Assembly: GCF_900101595.1 (NCBI RefSeq)
Contig: NZ_FMYY01000001.1
Location: forward strand, 876,585 to 940,584
Direction of reading: 5' to 3'
Length of the DNA: 64,000 nt
DNA from: Paenibacillus sp. cl123
Lineage (GTDB): Bacteria; Bacillota; Bacilli; Paenibacillales; NBRC-103111
The position numbers were made by a program, and so were the translations under genes. The notes beneath the pieces were generated by a model. It saw only the letters and a list, made by a program, of their open reading frames with translations. It had not been told where the DNA came from and searched no databases. Positions 34,222 through 42,505 of the stretch are shown here, piece by piece; within the stretch, counting starts at the first letter, position 1, and every line of letters begins with the position of its first letter.

Positions 34222-34752
34222 ATGAATTTCATAAACAACGTCCATGTCGAGATACAAGACGCAATACTCTCCGGATGTTTAAATGAAGGAATCATCGAAT
34301 GGTACATAGACATTAAGTGCGGAAGCTTCTTCACCGTAGATGGTATCGAAGCAAAACCAAGAATATATATGGAGAACCAATTGTGGGATATTAGTTCAAT
34401 CAACGAAATAACTAAGAAGTCTTTAGTTATCGAAGTGGGTTGTGAACCTACAGCAAAGACTATTATGCCAGGTCATAGGCTGAGTTGCATTTATGTTTTT
34501 CAACATAATGTGCTTTACGATAATATTATCGAGTTTTATGAAAGCGCTAATGCTTTAAAGGTTAGATGGAAAGCTGCAACCAAAGATTCGTATGATCCAT
34601 ATGAGATTAATATCGACACGATAATTCAATTTCTGGGGATTAGTCTAGGGCAATTAACGAAGGAAGAGGCTGAGGATATTTTGGATTTTGATACAACGGG
34701 ATTATCTTACTGCGAAGAAGACGGGGAGCTTTATCTGCTGCCTTCCGACTAA
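34222..34752 (+). CDS. Small acidic hypothetical protein
   Basis: 176 residues, not recognised. No signal peptide or membrane helix; many Asp/Glu, ending EEDGELYLLPSD. The AAGGAG site and the 12-bp gap from the CbrC gene indicate one transcript. Size, acidity, AT-rich codons and partner are what is often seen in immunity proteins of polymorphic toxins, but no toxin is nearby, so this is only a suggestion. Confidence 0.7.
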   Translation: MNFINNVHVEIQDAILSGCLNEGIIEWYIDIKCGSFFTVDGIEAKPRIYMENQLWDISSINEITKKSLVIEVGCEPTAKTIMPGHRLSCIYVFQHNVLYDNIIEFYESANALKVRWKAATKDSYDPYEINIDTIIQFLGISLGQLTKEEAEDILDFDTTGLSYCEEDGELYLLPSD

Positions 34753-35053
34753 AGTTTTGCAATACTTAGGTGGATTCGATTGTGTTCCCGTAATGCGGCC
34801 GCTAGTACATCACAGAGTAAAAACCGATGCACAAGTCGAGAATCCAAATCCTCGCAAACCGACAGCGGCGGCCATCTTCCGATTTTTTTAGTCGCGAGGT
34901 CGTCGTGCTTCTCCCGCCGGACGGGATACGAGACTGACCGAAAAATCGAAGCAAGACTATACAATCGTATAATATCGCAACGAAATTCGCGATGCTAAAC
35001 TGGCGTAGACCTAACAGCCTTGGCTTGACGGTCGAAAATTTATAAGGAGAGGA
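34753..35053. other. Gene-free stretch before stalk protein 2
   Basis: 300 bp with no gene recognised. TATAC-AATC-GTATA (34958-34971) overlaps a TATAAT at 34968-34973. CTGACC at 34934-34939 lies 18 bp before the TATACA at 34958. TAAGGAGAGGA is the next gene's ribosome binding site. Confidence 0.35.
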
Positions 35054-36238
35054 ATGTTTAGCTTGTTCAGAACCATGAATATTGGATATCGCCTATCGGC
35101 AAAGGCGGCTATTTGGATAACCGTCTTATCGCTTTTGATCGCGATCATGTGTCAAACGGGTGCATCGGCGGCCCCGAAGGAGATCAGCGTATATTACAAT
35201 GGGGAATTAGTGACGTTTAAGGAAGCGCCGCCGATCATCCGGGACGGCAGGACGCTTGTGCCGTTCCGGTCCTTGCTGGAGACACTGGGTTTTGAAGTAG
35301 ACTGGGAGAGCGCCAATGGGGAATCGAAAGCAACCGGCACGAAGGAAGGACTTGTTATCGAGCTGACGATCGACAATAAAATCGCACTTGTCAACGGTCG
35401 TAAAGTAGAGCTTGATGTGCCTGCGCAAATTGTGGACGAACGGACGATGGTTCCGCTACGATTTGTTTCGGAAGAGAGCGGATATGCTGTCTCATATAAC
35501 GATTCTAACGATAAAATCGTGATTCGCATTACCGATAAGAATGGTGTGGCGACAGGAGACGGAACAGCGGCCAACGACGGGAACGATACTGTTGAGCCTT
35601 ATATCCTGAAGGGCGTTGTCGTCGATTTGGGCGGTCGCCCGGTTCCAGGAGCTACCATCTACGCTGACAATCAGCTGCTTTACAACAGCAACGAGATTGC
35701 CGTTACAGACGCGAATGGCCGCTACCGGATTGAGCTGAGCCGGATGGCGACAACCTGGAGCGCTAGCGGAGAGGCCGCGATCGAATTGAACGGCGTATCG
35801 TCCAAGGTTGATCTAACGCCGGACAATGACGATCCGTTCGCTGGGAATACGGGCGCTATTCGCAACTTTGTGATGAAAACGGCCACAGGCTCTATCATAT
35901 TTCATATGGCTGACTTATGGAACCCCGTGGATAGTTCGCTCCCGCCTCCAGACCGGGAAGATGTCGAGTTGACAGTGGAGCCGGTTGGCGAATCTTCCGG
36001 TGGGGCGGGCAAAACGTATGTCGGACACGGTGGGGTAACGAACAACGGTTTTGGAATAGAGGGGGTACCGATCGGCCGGTACAAGATCACGGCCCGCCTT
36101 TTGCCCAAAGGGGAACCAGCGCAAAAATTGCTGGTCCGAACTCTTGACAAGGGAGAATTTGCAGAGTCGCTAGTGACCGATTTTGAGAATATTATAGGGG
36201 CATACTACCGCATCGAGATTGAACTGAAGCTGCCATAA
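35054..36238 (+). CDS. Secreted stalk-domain protein with carboxypeptidase-regulatory-like domain
   Basis: 394 residues. Signal peptide about 1-39 (ending GASAA), then a copper-amine-oxidase-type stalk domain (about 42-155) with LVPFRSLLETLGFEV and MVPLRFVSEESGYAV, then a beta-sandwich of the carboxypeptidase-regulatory type (about 182-275, VVVDLGGRPVPGATIYADN then TDANGRYRIEL) and a further beta-rich region. Secreted or wall-associated; no catalytic residues seen. It differs from the stalk protein at 31002 in domain order, since the stalk domain is N-terminal here and C-terminal there. Confidence 0.85.
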   Translation: MFSLFRTMNIGYRLSAKAAIWITVLSLLIAIMCQTGASAAPKEISVYYNGELVTFKEAPPIIRDGRTLVPFRSLLETLGFEVDWESANGESKATGTKEGLVIELTIDNKIALVNGRKVELDVPAQIVDERTMVPLRFVSEESGYAVSYNDSNDKIVIRITDKNGVATGDGTAANDGNDTVEPYILKGVVVDLGGRPVPGATIYADNQLLYNSNEIAVTDANGRYRIELSRMATTWSASGEAAIELNGVSSKVDLTPDNDDPFAGNTGAIRNFVMKTATGSIIFHMADLWNPVDSSLPPPDREDVELTVEPVGESSGGAGKTYVGHGGVTNNGFGIEGVPIGRYKITARLLPKGEPAQKLLVRTLDKGEFAESLVTDFENIIGAYYRIEIELKLP

Positions 36239-36312
36239 GCAACCCGGAGCCTTGGCCATTTTCAGGCTTCGTCCACGCACGTCCTTACTCGGCAACCTTA
36301 TACCCTTAAGCC

Positions 36313-36344
36313 AAAACTCTTCCTAAGGAAGAGTTTTGCTTTTG
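36313..36344 (+). terminator. Terminator after stalk protein 2
   Basis: An 11-bp perfect stem, AAAACTCTTCC/GGAAGAGTTTT, with a TAA loop is followed by GCTTTT. Confidence 0.8.
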
Positions 36345-36535
36345 GGACAGAGCGCTATTCCCACATTTGAAGAACAAGTTAAGAGAAATCCGCACGCTGG
36401 GCTCTAAATGAAAAATCGCCTGCTCGGTTATGCTTTTAATGCCGAGCGGGGAAATTCAAGCTGCGCCCGCAGCAAAATTTGTCCCGTTAAATCGCAACAA
36501 ATGTCCATGGCATTTACACAAGAGGAGGGATTACA

Positions 36536-36541
36536 ATGTAA
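36536..36541 (+). other. Start-stop codon pair (ATGTAA) after a strong ribosome binding site
   Basis: GAGGAGGG at 36522-36529 is placed 6 bp before an ATG that is directly followed by TAA. The siderophore-binding gene starts 36 bp further on. It may load ribosomes upstream of the Fur site, or be chance. Confidence 0.3.
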
Positions 36542-36548
36542 ACGTCAT

Positions 36549-36563
36549 TGAGAATTGTTATCA
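36549..36563 (+). promoter_or_regulatory. Fur-box-like site before the siderophore-binding gene
   Basis: TGAGAAT-T-GTTATCA matches the Bacillus 7-1-7 Fur box TGATAAT-N-ATTATCA at 12 of 14 positions. It lies just before the ribosome binding site, which predicts repression when iron is plentiful. Confidence 0.7.
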
Positions 36564-36576
36564 AATGGAGGTCTTT

Positions 36577-37611
36577 ATGTTGCAGCGGCTCTTTACTAAA
36601 TGTTCCTTTTCTCCCTCATCGCTACTTTTTATGCTCATCATGCTGGTTATCCTCTCAGGCTGCGGAGCAGGCGGGGCGGGGACGAAACCTGCCGTAGAAA
36701 CTGTACCGGCTGCGCCAACCACAGCATCTGCAGCGCCTGCGCCTGCGAATGAAGCAGCCAAGAGTGCTGTCAGGATTTATCAAGATGCGAAATCCAGAGA
36801 GGTTGAGATCCCCGCCCATCCCACGCGGATCGCAGCGCATTATTTTGCCTCGGAGATGGTTGCGCTTCAAGCTCCTGTCGTTGCTACAAACCACTTGAAC
36901 GCGAAGCTTTCTCTAACGCCGGAGCAGCTGTCCAAGATCGAAGATATTGGGGGAGATGGAGTCAATCCCAATGTGGAGAAGCTGCTTTCCGTGAATCCCG
37001 ACCTTATCATCCTGCCGGATTTTCTGGAGCAGAAAACCATCGATGCGGTTGCCAAAATCGCTCCTACAGTTGTCATGAACTATAGCGAGGATGCTTTCAC
37101 CCGTTTGAAGAAGCTGGGGGATGTCGCGGGGGTTCCCGCGGCGGCTGACCAATGGCTTAGCGCCTATGACGCGAAGATCAAAAAGAAGAAAGAAGAGCTG
37201 GAACCGTTGTTGAAAAACGGCGCTACGGCGACGGCCTTCGTGCTTCACTCCGACAAGAAGCTGTATGTATATGGCGCTCAGCGGTTGGGTCCTACGATGT
37301 ACAATGCGCTGGGATTCAAGCAACCGGATAAGGTGAAGGAGCTATTCGCCAATGATCCGCAAGCGCTTTGGAAGGAAATTTCGCTAGAAGTGCTGCCTCA
37401 GTATGCGGGTGATTATATTTTCATCGTAACTGCGGCCAAGGATGGGAAAGCGGTCACGGAAATGGACGAGCTGCTCAGCAGCCCGATCTGGAAGAGCCTC
37501 CCCGCGGTTAAAAACGGGAAAGCCCATGTGGTGGGTACGCGATGGGGGCTGAACGACCCGCTTACCTTGGAATGGCTGTTGGATGAGATGTCTAAAGCGC
37601 TAAAGCAGTAA
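36577..37611 (+). CDS. Iron-siderophore ABC transporter binding lipoprotein (FeuA/FhuD type)
   Basis: 344 residues from the ATG at 36577, which has ATGGAGG 5 bp upstream; the frame extends to 36430 without such a site. Lipobox LSGC with Cys29. The mature part is a two-lobe helical-backbone binding protein: IPAHPTRIAAH, the NVEKLLSVNPDLIILPDF signature and a C-terminal lobe with KNGKAHVVGT. No permease or ATPase genes are adjacent. The next gene is a Btr-like regulator that carries the same kind of binding domain, and both have Fur-like sites, so this is an iron-uptake component. Confidence 0.9.
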   Translation: MLQRLFTKCSFSPSSLLFMLIMLVILSGCGAGGAGTKPAVETVPAAPTTASAAPAPANEAAKSAVRIYQDAKSREVEIPAHPTRIAAHYFASEMVALQAPVVATNHLNAKLSLTPEQLSKIEDIGGDGVNPNVEKLLSVNPDLIILPDFLEQKTIDAVAKIAPTVVMNYSEDAFTRLKKLGDVAGVPAAADQWLSAYDAKIKKKKEELEPLLKNGATATAFVLHSDKKLYVYGAQRLGPTMYNALGFKQPDKVKELFANDPQALWKEISLEVLPQYAGDYIFIVTAAKDGKAVTEMDELLSSPIWKSLPAVKNGKAHVVGTRWGLNDPLTLEWLLDEMSKALKQ

Positions 37612-37616
37612 GAATG

Positions 37617-37667
37617 AAAAAGAAGCTGATTTTGTCGTCATCGACGCAAAGCCGGCTTCTTTTTTTG
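37617..37667 (+). terminator. Terminator after the siderophore-binding gene
   Basis: AAAAAGAAGC (37617-37626) pairs with GCTTCTTTTT (37656-37665), with an inner TGTCG/CGACG pairing in the loop. The distal arm runs into seven T. Confidence 0.75.
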
Positions 37668-37695
37668 GAGCAAATTTTATATACTAGAGCTTAGA

Positions 37696-37710
37696 TGATA
37701 TTCATTCTCA
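37696..37710 (+). promoter_or_regulatory. Fur-box-like site before the Btr-like gene
   Basis: TGATATT-C-ATTCTCA matches the 7-1-7 Fur box at 12 of 14 positions and lies 9 bp after a TATACT (37681-37686), where it would cover the start point. Confidence 0.65.
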
Positions 37711-37767
37711 ATTGCGGGGGCGATAAAGCTGCTTATCGAACAAGTCGAAATCTTAACTCCTCCGCCT

Positions 37768-39396
37768 ATGTATATATTAAAGGAAATTCGCAAATGGAGC
37801 GTGGAAGAGCAGTCCATGCCCGATCATACCGCAAGCTTTTCATGGAAGATCGAGAACCGCGCGCTTTTGCTGGTGATACAAGGCAAAGCAAGCCTTGAAA
37901 TCTGTGGCCGAATCTGCGACGGCTACGAGGGCACCGGGTTTATGCTGCCCCCAGGCTCCAGCGTGCAAGTGGACATCCCAAGGTTGGATAAGCTTCAAAT
38001 GGTTCTCCTGCAGTATCAGTCATTGAATGATACATGGGACTATCTCGAAGAAACGATGGAGTTTAGCTTCTCCAAGCCGGGTTCGTTGCAAAGAAAGATA
38101 AAACACTTGATGGAGCAAAGCGCTGCCGGGGGCATGCAGGCGCTGCAAAGTCATATTATATTCCAACAACTGATGCTGCAAATATGGAAGGAACGCCCCT
38201 CATTGGAAACGGAATCGCTCTGGGAAATCGAGGATATCCACAAGCAATGGAGCCATGAGGAGCAGCACGAGAATGAGGCCGCCGTGGAGCGTACCATCTC
38301 CTATATCCACGAACATTATGCCAAACGGATTCAGATCGGCGCTTTGGCCCGCGACGCCCATATGACCCGGTGGCACTTCGGCCACTTATTTAAATCGCTT
38401 ACGGGACAAACCCCGATGGATTATTTGACTGCGCTGCGCATTGTGCTTTCCAAGCAGCTTATGTCGGTCAATCCGGATTCCCGACTTCGCGATATCGCCG
38501 TCAGAGTCGGATTTCAAGATGAATTTTATTACAGCCGGCGGTTTAAAAAGCTGACGGGCATATCGCCCAATCAATTCAAGGCGCAGGGGGCGAAGCCGCC
38601 TCGAATGGTTTGTATACAGTATTTAGGGGAATTGCTGTCATTGGGAATCAGACCCGTTGCTGCCAATAGAAGCATACATCAATTGCTTGAACAGCATGCC
38701 GAAGGCATTCATGCATTGAGCGAGCCTCTTGTGGTCGAGGAAATCATGGCTCTCCAGCCCGATTTAATATTGTATCCTTCTTATATGCCTCCCGCGCTTG
38801 TAAGTGAATTTCGACGTATAGCGACTTCGGTGGAAATTAGCTGGAAAGATGATGTCGCCGCTCGGCTGCATAAAATGGGAACCCTATTTGGCAAGGAGCA
38901 GGCGGCAAATGAATGGATAGCCAGCTATGCGAACCGAGCCGAATACTGGCAGCGAGTCCTGCATGGCCGGATTGGGCCCAAGGAGACCGCGGTTGCTTTT
39001 GTCTACCACCTCGGCTTATTTGTGTATACGGGGCATCATTTTGGCCATACGCTCTACAGCGGTTTAGGGTTTGAACCGCCAGACCGTGTCCGAGAGCTGA
39101 TTGAGCAAGAACCGCATATGAAATGGAAGCGCATATCGCTGGCATCCATTCATGCGTATGCCGCCGACCGTATCTTTATGGCTGTGCCTGTCTTCGGCCC
39201 TGATGCCGCGGAGGTTCGCCGGCTGCTGGAGGACGAAGTTTGGCTAACGCTCCCTGCGGTGAAAGCCGGACGCGTCAGCTATGTGGATTTGTCGTTGGCC
39301 AACTATAACCCGATTACGCTGGAGGCTCAGCTTGAAACGATTGGCACCTCCTTGCTGGAGGGAAGTGAAGGCGAGAGAGCTGCTTCATTGCTTTAG
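37768..39396 (+). CDS. Btr-like AraC regulator fused to an iron-siderophore binding domain
   Basis: 542 residues. An N-terminal cupin-like part (1-160) precedes an AraC helix-turn-helix pair (about 172-272, IGALARDAHMTRWHFGHLFK and IAVRVGFQDEFYYSRRF), and a periplasmic-binding-type domain (about 278-535, with EEIMALQPDLILYPSYMP and NYNPITLEAQLETI). In Bacillus subtilis Btr the same architecture binds ferric bacillibactin and activates feuABC. There is no good ribosome binding site before 37768; a GTG at 37801 or ATG at 37816 could be the true start. A weak hairpin (39416-39434) follows. Confidence 0.85.
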   Translation: MYILKEIRKWSVEEQSMPDHTASFSWKIENRALLLVIQGKASLEICGRICDGYEGTGFMLPPGSSVQVDIPRLDKLQMVLLQYQSLNDTWDYLEETMEFSFSKPGSLQRKIKHLMEQSAAGGMQALQSHIIFQQLMLQIWKERPSLETESLWEIEDIHKQWSHEEQHENEAAVERTISYIHEHYAKRIQIGALARDAHMTRWHFGHLFKSLTGQTPMDYLTALRIVLSKQLMSVNPDSRLRDIAVRVGFQDEFYYSRRFKKLTGISPNQFKAQGAKPPRMVCIQYLGELLSLGIRPVAANRSIHQLLEQHAEGIHALSEPLVVEEIMALQPDLILYPSYMPPALVSEFRRIATSVEISWKDDVAARLHKMGTLFGKEQAANEWIASYANRAEYWQRVLHGRIGPKETAVAFVYHLGLFVYTGHHFGHTLYSGLGFEPPDRVRELIEQEPHMKWKRISLASIHAYAADRIFMAVPVFGPDAAEVRRLLEDEVWLTLPAVKAGRVSYVDLSLANYNPITLEAQLETIGTSLLEGSEGERAASLL

Positions 39397-39513
39397 CAGA
39401 GCGTTCGTTTAGCCGAGGCGAACGGAATTCGCCTTCAAACAAGGAATCTCACTCCCTGCTGTTGAATGTAATGAGGTAAACACCATTATGTCTAGCATGC
39501 AGGGGGCGAGCAC

Positions 39514-40092
39514 TTGAATCCGAAGTTCAATCATCAAAAATACGTGGTTAGAAAACAGATCCTGTCTCTAGTTGGGGCTAAAATCGATATTTTCGACATG
39601 AATGAAAATCCAATTTTGTTCTCGAAGATGAAAGCCTTCAAGCTGAAGGAAGACATCCGAATATACGGGGATGACACCATGCAGGAATGCTTGATCAGCA
39701 TTCAAGCCCGAAGCGTCATTGATTTTTCCTCAACCTTTGACGTAGTGGATGTCGAAACCGGGAACAAGATAGGTGCTTTGCGACGCAAAGGGATGAAATC
39801 GATTTTCAAGGATGAATGGACGATTTTGAATCCAAATGATTCGGAGATCGGATTGATCAAGGAAGATAACGCGCTGCTGGCCCTTTTGCGAAGATTTATG
39901 ACGAATTTGATCCCTCAGCATTACAACGCGGAGCTGAACGGGAGCCAGGTCGCAGAGTACAAGCAGAATTTCAATCCTTTCGTCCAAAAGTTGAACGTCG
40001 ATTTTGCCGCCGATTACAACGGCAAATTTGATCGCCGCTTGGGCCTTGCCGCCGCTGTGCTGCTGATCGCCGTCGAGGGCAATCAGGGATAA
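39514..40092 (+). CDS. LURP-one-related (Tubby C-terminal-like) protein
   Basis: 192 residues; TTG start with AGGGGG 7 bp upstream. The pattern of short beta-strands with FDMNENPILFSKMKAF, IDFSSTFDVVDVETGNKIG and RRKGMKSIFKDEWTI, ending in a hydrophobic helix (GLAAAVLLIAVEG), fits the LURP-one/phospholipid-scramblase-like family with a Tubby-type barrel. Function in bacteria unknown; association with lipid is assumed from the fold. It converges with the nitroreductase gene, with 7 bp between the stops. Confidence 0.8.
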   Translation: MNPKFNHQKYVVRKQILSLVGAKIDIFDMNENPILFSKMKAFKLKEDIRIYGDDTMQECLISIQARSVIDFSSTFDVVDVETGNKIGALRRKGMKSIFKDEWTILNPNDSEIGLIKEDNALLALLRRFMTNLIPQHYNAELNGSQVAEYKQNFNPFVQKLNVDFAADYNGKFDRRLGLAAAVLLIAVEGNQG

Positions 40093-40099
40093 GGCGAAG

Positions 40100-41131
40100 T
40101 CATAAATGCGTGATAATAAGGCGTGGAAGAGAAGGCGGTTCCGATTGCGGCGGGCGGCCGTTTTCTCCGAGCTCCAATACCGCTACGATCCGCTCCCCCG
40201 GCTGGATGCCGAACGGCTTACATTGGTCCTCGTCATAAATCCAATCCGGTATGGATCGGCGCGCATGCCACTCTCCGGATTTGAGCAGCAGTTGAACGTT
40301 TTGAATCAAGCAGCACACCGCCGCATAATCCTCCTCCCGCTTGTGGGGATCAGCTTCTTGCTTGGCCACAACCAAAAGGAGGGCTGGCTTCGCGTTTCTA
40401 TCCGATTCCGAGAGTTTTGCCGCCGCTTGGCTGCCCGTCACATAGATAAAGCGCCATGGTTCCCTTAACCCGTCATTCGGCGCCCAGACGGCGTCATTCA
40501 GTACCTTCAGAATGCTTTGCGCTGGAATCCGGACGTAATCCGGTTGAAGCGAGTCCGCTGCCGCATCTTCTCCGATTGCGGTCCATTTCTGCTCTGCCGG
40601 CGTCCTTCTTCGAGCTCTCGGCGCCTTATCGAAATAGCCTATATGTAAAATGCCGGCAAATCGTTCCCCCTTCTGCAGCCCGATTTCTGCATGAAATGAC
40701 TCGCTTTGAAGCATGGGGTCCGTGTCCCACAGCGCGCCCAACCCGCGTTCCCAGCCAAGCAGTTGAAAATTTTGCATCACACTGCATACGGCCGCGTAAT
40801 TTTCATCGCTCCGCCGCCGATCGGAGGCGGATTCCGCGATGAAGATCAGGTGAGCGGGCATATCCGTTATTTGTTTGATGAAAAAATCGATCATTTTGGC
40901 AGGCATCAGCTTTACGAATCTGCTTTCCTTCATTTTAGCCGTCATGCTTTTGACCAGCCTATGACGCGACTCCGGCGTGCCGGCGAACAGGCAGCGCCAA
41001 CGCGGCGTGCCTTCGTCTTCATACAGGTTGGCCGCATCGGTTAACAAGGATACGACCAGTTCCGGCGTTACCGGTGTTGAGTTGAATCTCCGGATGGTTC
41101 TGCGTTCTCTTATCGTATGGGGAATATTCAA
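40100..41131 (-). CDS. Tandem nitroreductase-fold protein
   Basis: 343 residues from the TTG at 41131, chosen because GAGGAGG lies just upstream; the frame extends to 41158 through that site. Two nitroreductase-like halves are joined: 1-185 (TIRERRTIRRFNSTPVTPEL, ENYAAVCSVMQNFQLLGWERGLGA) and about 200-343 (SILKVLNDAVWAPNDGLREP, EDYAAVCCLIQNVQLLL). A single chain would thus make the FMN-binding site that ordinary nitroreductases build from two subunits. Quinone or nitro-compound reduction is likely. It is preceded by a MarR gene, and a MarR-type operator lies 20 bp before the start. Confidence 0.85.
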   Translation of the reverse strand: MNIPHTIRERRTIRRFNSTPVTPELVVSLLTDAANLYEDEGTPRWRCLFAGTPESRHRLVKSMTAKMKESRFVKLMPAKMIDFFIKQITDMPAHLIFIAESASDRRRSDENYAAVCSVMQNFQLLGWERGLGALWDTDPMLQSESFHAEIGLQKGERFAGILHIGYFDKAPRARRRTPAEQKWTAIGEDAAADSLQPDYVRIPAQSILKVLNDAVWAPNDGLREPWRFIYVTGSQAAAKLSESDRNAKPALLLVVAKQEADPHKREEDYAAVCCLIQNVQLLLKSGEWHARRSIPDWIYDEDQCKPFGIQPGERIVAVLELGENGRPPQSEPPSLPRLIITHL

Positions 41132-41150
41132 TTTAATACCTCCTCTATTT

Positions 41151-41168
41151 TTGTTCACCAGTAAACAA
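41151..41168 (-). promoter_or_regulatory. MarR-type operator before the nitroreductase gene
   Basis: On the minus strand TTGTTTAC-TG-GTGAACAA is an 18-bp dyad with 7 of 8 arm positions matching. It lies between the MarR stop and the nitroreductase ribosome binding site. ACTAAA-TTTT-TTTAGT (41173-41188), overlapping the MarR stop, may be a weak terminator. Confidence 0.6.
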
Positions 41169-41183
41169 AAAGACTAAAAAAAT

Positions 41184-41669
41184 TTAGTTATTCTCGCCTA
41201 TGTAACGGGCCATCCCGTGAAAAAACTTCAAAATCGTTTGCAGTTCGACATCGGAGTAATCATCCAAAAAACGCTCAAAGCGCTGCTTCTCCGTTTCGTG
41301 CAAAACCTGATGCAAATCGAACAGCCGCTTTCCCTGGGGAGTCAGACGAAAATAAACCTCTTTGCGGTTGTCACTGAGCTGGGTCCGGTGAATAAGATCA
41401 AGCGCAAGCAGCTTCTTGCTAATCTTGGTGATGCTCGCCTTGGACAATTTTAATTTCTCAACAATCGCAGAATGATTAATCGGTTCATGCTGGCCGATGC
41501 AATCCAGAACATGGATGGTAGATAAACTTCCGGGTATGCCTTTCAGCTGATGAAGCTCCCCCAGCTCTTTGATTTCTCTAAGCTCCAGATCCATTCGCTG
41601 TTCATGCAAATGAGAGGAGTGAAGCAGCTGTTCATAAATTAACGTCTTGATGCTGTCAGGGGAACTCAT
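41184..41669 (-). CDS. MarR-family regulator
   Basis: 161 residues. The winged helix spans about 45-115, with the recognition region NHSAIVEKLKLSKASITKIS, and the wing has LSDNRKEVYFRLTPQGKRLF, a MarR hallmark. Long helices at both ends would form the dimer. There is no cysteine suitable for a YodB-like redox switch. It is upstream of and codirectional with the tandem nitroreductase gene. Likely operators are at 41151-41168 and 41691-41708, suggesting autoregulation. Confidence 0.88.
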   Translation of the reverse strand: MSSPDSIKTLIYEQLLHSSHLHEQRMDLELREIKELGELHQLKGIPGSLSTIHVLDCIGQHEPINHSAIVEKLKLSKASITKISKKLLALDLIHRTQLSDNRKEVYFRLTPQGKRLFDLHQVLHETEKQRFERFLDDYSDVELQTILKFFHGMARYIGENN

Positions 41670-41690
41670 GAATCCAACTCACACTCCATA

Positions 41691-41708
41691 TTGTCTACTT
41701 GGAAATAA
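41691..41708 (+). promoter_or_regulatory. Second MarR-type operator, before marR
   Basis: TTGTCTACTTGGAAATAA agrees with the operator read on the minus strand at 41151-41168 (TTGTTTACTGGTGAACAA) at 12 of 18 positions. It is 22 bp upstream of the marR start, a fitting place for autoregulation. Confidence 0.4.
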
Positions 41709-41864
41709 AATAACACAGTTTATCGGTTTCAGCAAGCTTGAGTAATTAATCCGAATGGCGCTCCAGATAGGATCAGCTCAGAAGCTTGTATCACGCTCAG
41801 TGTGAGGGGAACCCGGCTGGCAGCTTCAGGTTGACGAAAAAGGAAAATTATTGTACCTTTATAT

Positions 41865-41884
41865 TGACATTACAGTAGGTCAAA
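41865..41884 (+). promoter_or_regulatory. Imperfect dyad before the TetR gene
   Basis: TTGACATTACAGTAGGTCAA has perfect TTGAC/GTCAA arms and sits 20 bp before the tetR start. This is a normal place for a TetR autoregulatory operator. TTGACA could also serve as a -35, but no -10 fits before the ribosome binding site. Confidence 0.4.
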
Positions 41885-41904
41885 AAAAGGAGGGCTTTTC
41901 GATT

Positions 41905-42504
41905 ATGTCTCCCCGAACGAAGGAGCAAAACGAAGAGATTCGTGTGACCCGGATCCGGCAAATGCAGCGGGCAGCTGCGCAGGTGTACATAGATAAAGGC
42001 ATAACTATGGAAATGCGGGATGTCGCCGCCCAAGCCGGACTCGGTTACGGAACCGTTTATCATTATTACAAAAATAAATACGAATTGTTTGACGAGATGC
42101 TGTTGGGCGCTTTCGAGCAGGCGAGATCGGTTACTGAAACCGCCTTGGGCGAAGGACCGTGGTTTGAGCGACTGCGCAATTATATGGTGCTTATGCTGCG
42201 CCAATGGTCGGAGGATCTAGCTGTATTCATCTTGTACAAAATGTCATCGGAAAATTTCCACCAGCTGCCTGGCGGCCGCTACAGAGAGCTCTCCCGACGG
42301 TTCCATGAAGAGCTGTACTTGCCGCTGGTGGAGGTTTTGCGGGAATGCGACGGCGGGAGAAGCCCGGAAAAAGCGGCCAACATGCTGATTGGCTCGCTGG
42401 TCGGCTATGCGGGGCTGCATATTCATCATCGGCATGAAGAAGTGGACGCGGATGAAGCTGCGAAAATCTTGCTTACGGGACTTTTGCCTGAGGGGGGCCG
42501 ATAA
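41905..42504 (+). CDS. TetR-family regulator
   Basis: 199 residues from the ATG at 41905, which is preceded by AAAGGAGGG; the frame extends to 41851 without support. The helix-turn-helix is at about 30-55 (MEMRDVAAQAGLGYGTVYHYYKNKYELF). The C-terminal ligand domain includes a TetR_C-like stretch ending LIGSLVGYAGLHIHH. The stop codon is one base away from the start of a methionine aminopeptidase gene, so the two are cotranscribed. Confidence 0.9.
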   Translation: MSPRTKEQNEEIRVTRIRQMQRAAAQVYIDKGITMEMRDVAAQAGLGYGTVYHYYKNKYELFDEMLLGAFEQARSVTETALGEGPWFERLRNYMVLMLRQWSEDLAVFILYKMSSENFHQLPGGRYRELSRRFHEELYLPLVEVLRECDGGRSPEKAANMLIGSLVGYAGLHIHHRHEEVDADEAAKILLTGLLPEGGR

Positions 42505-42505
42505 T

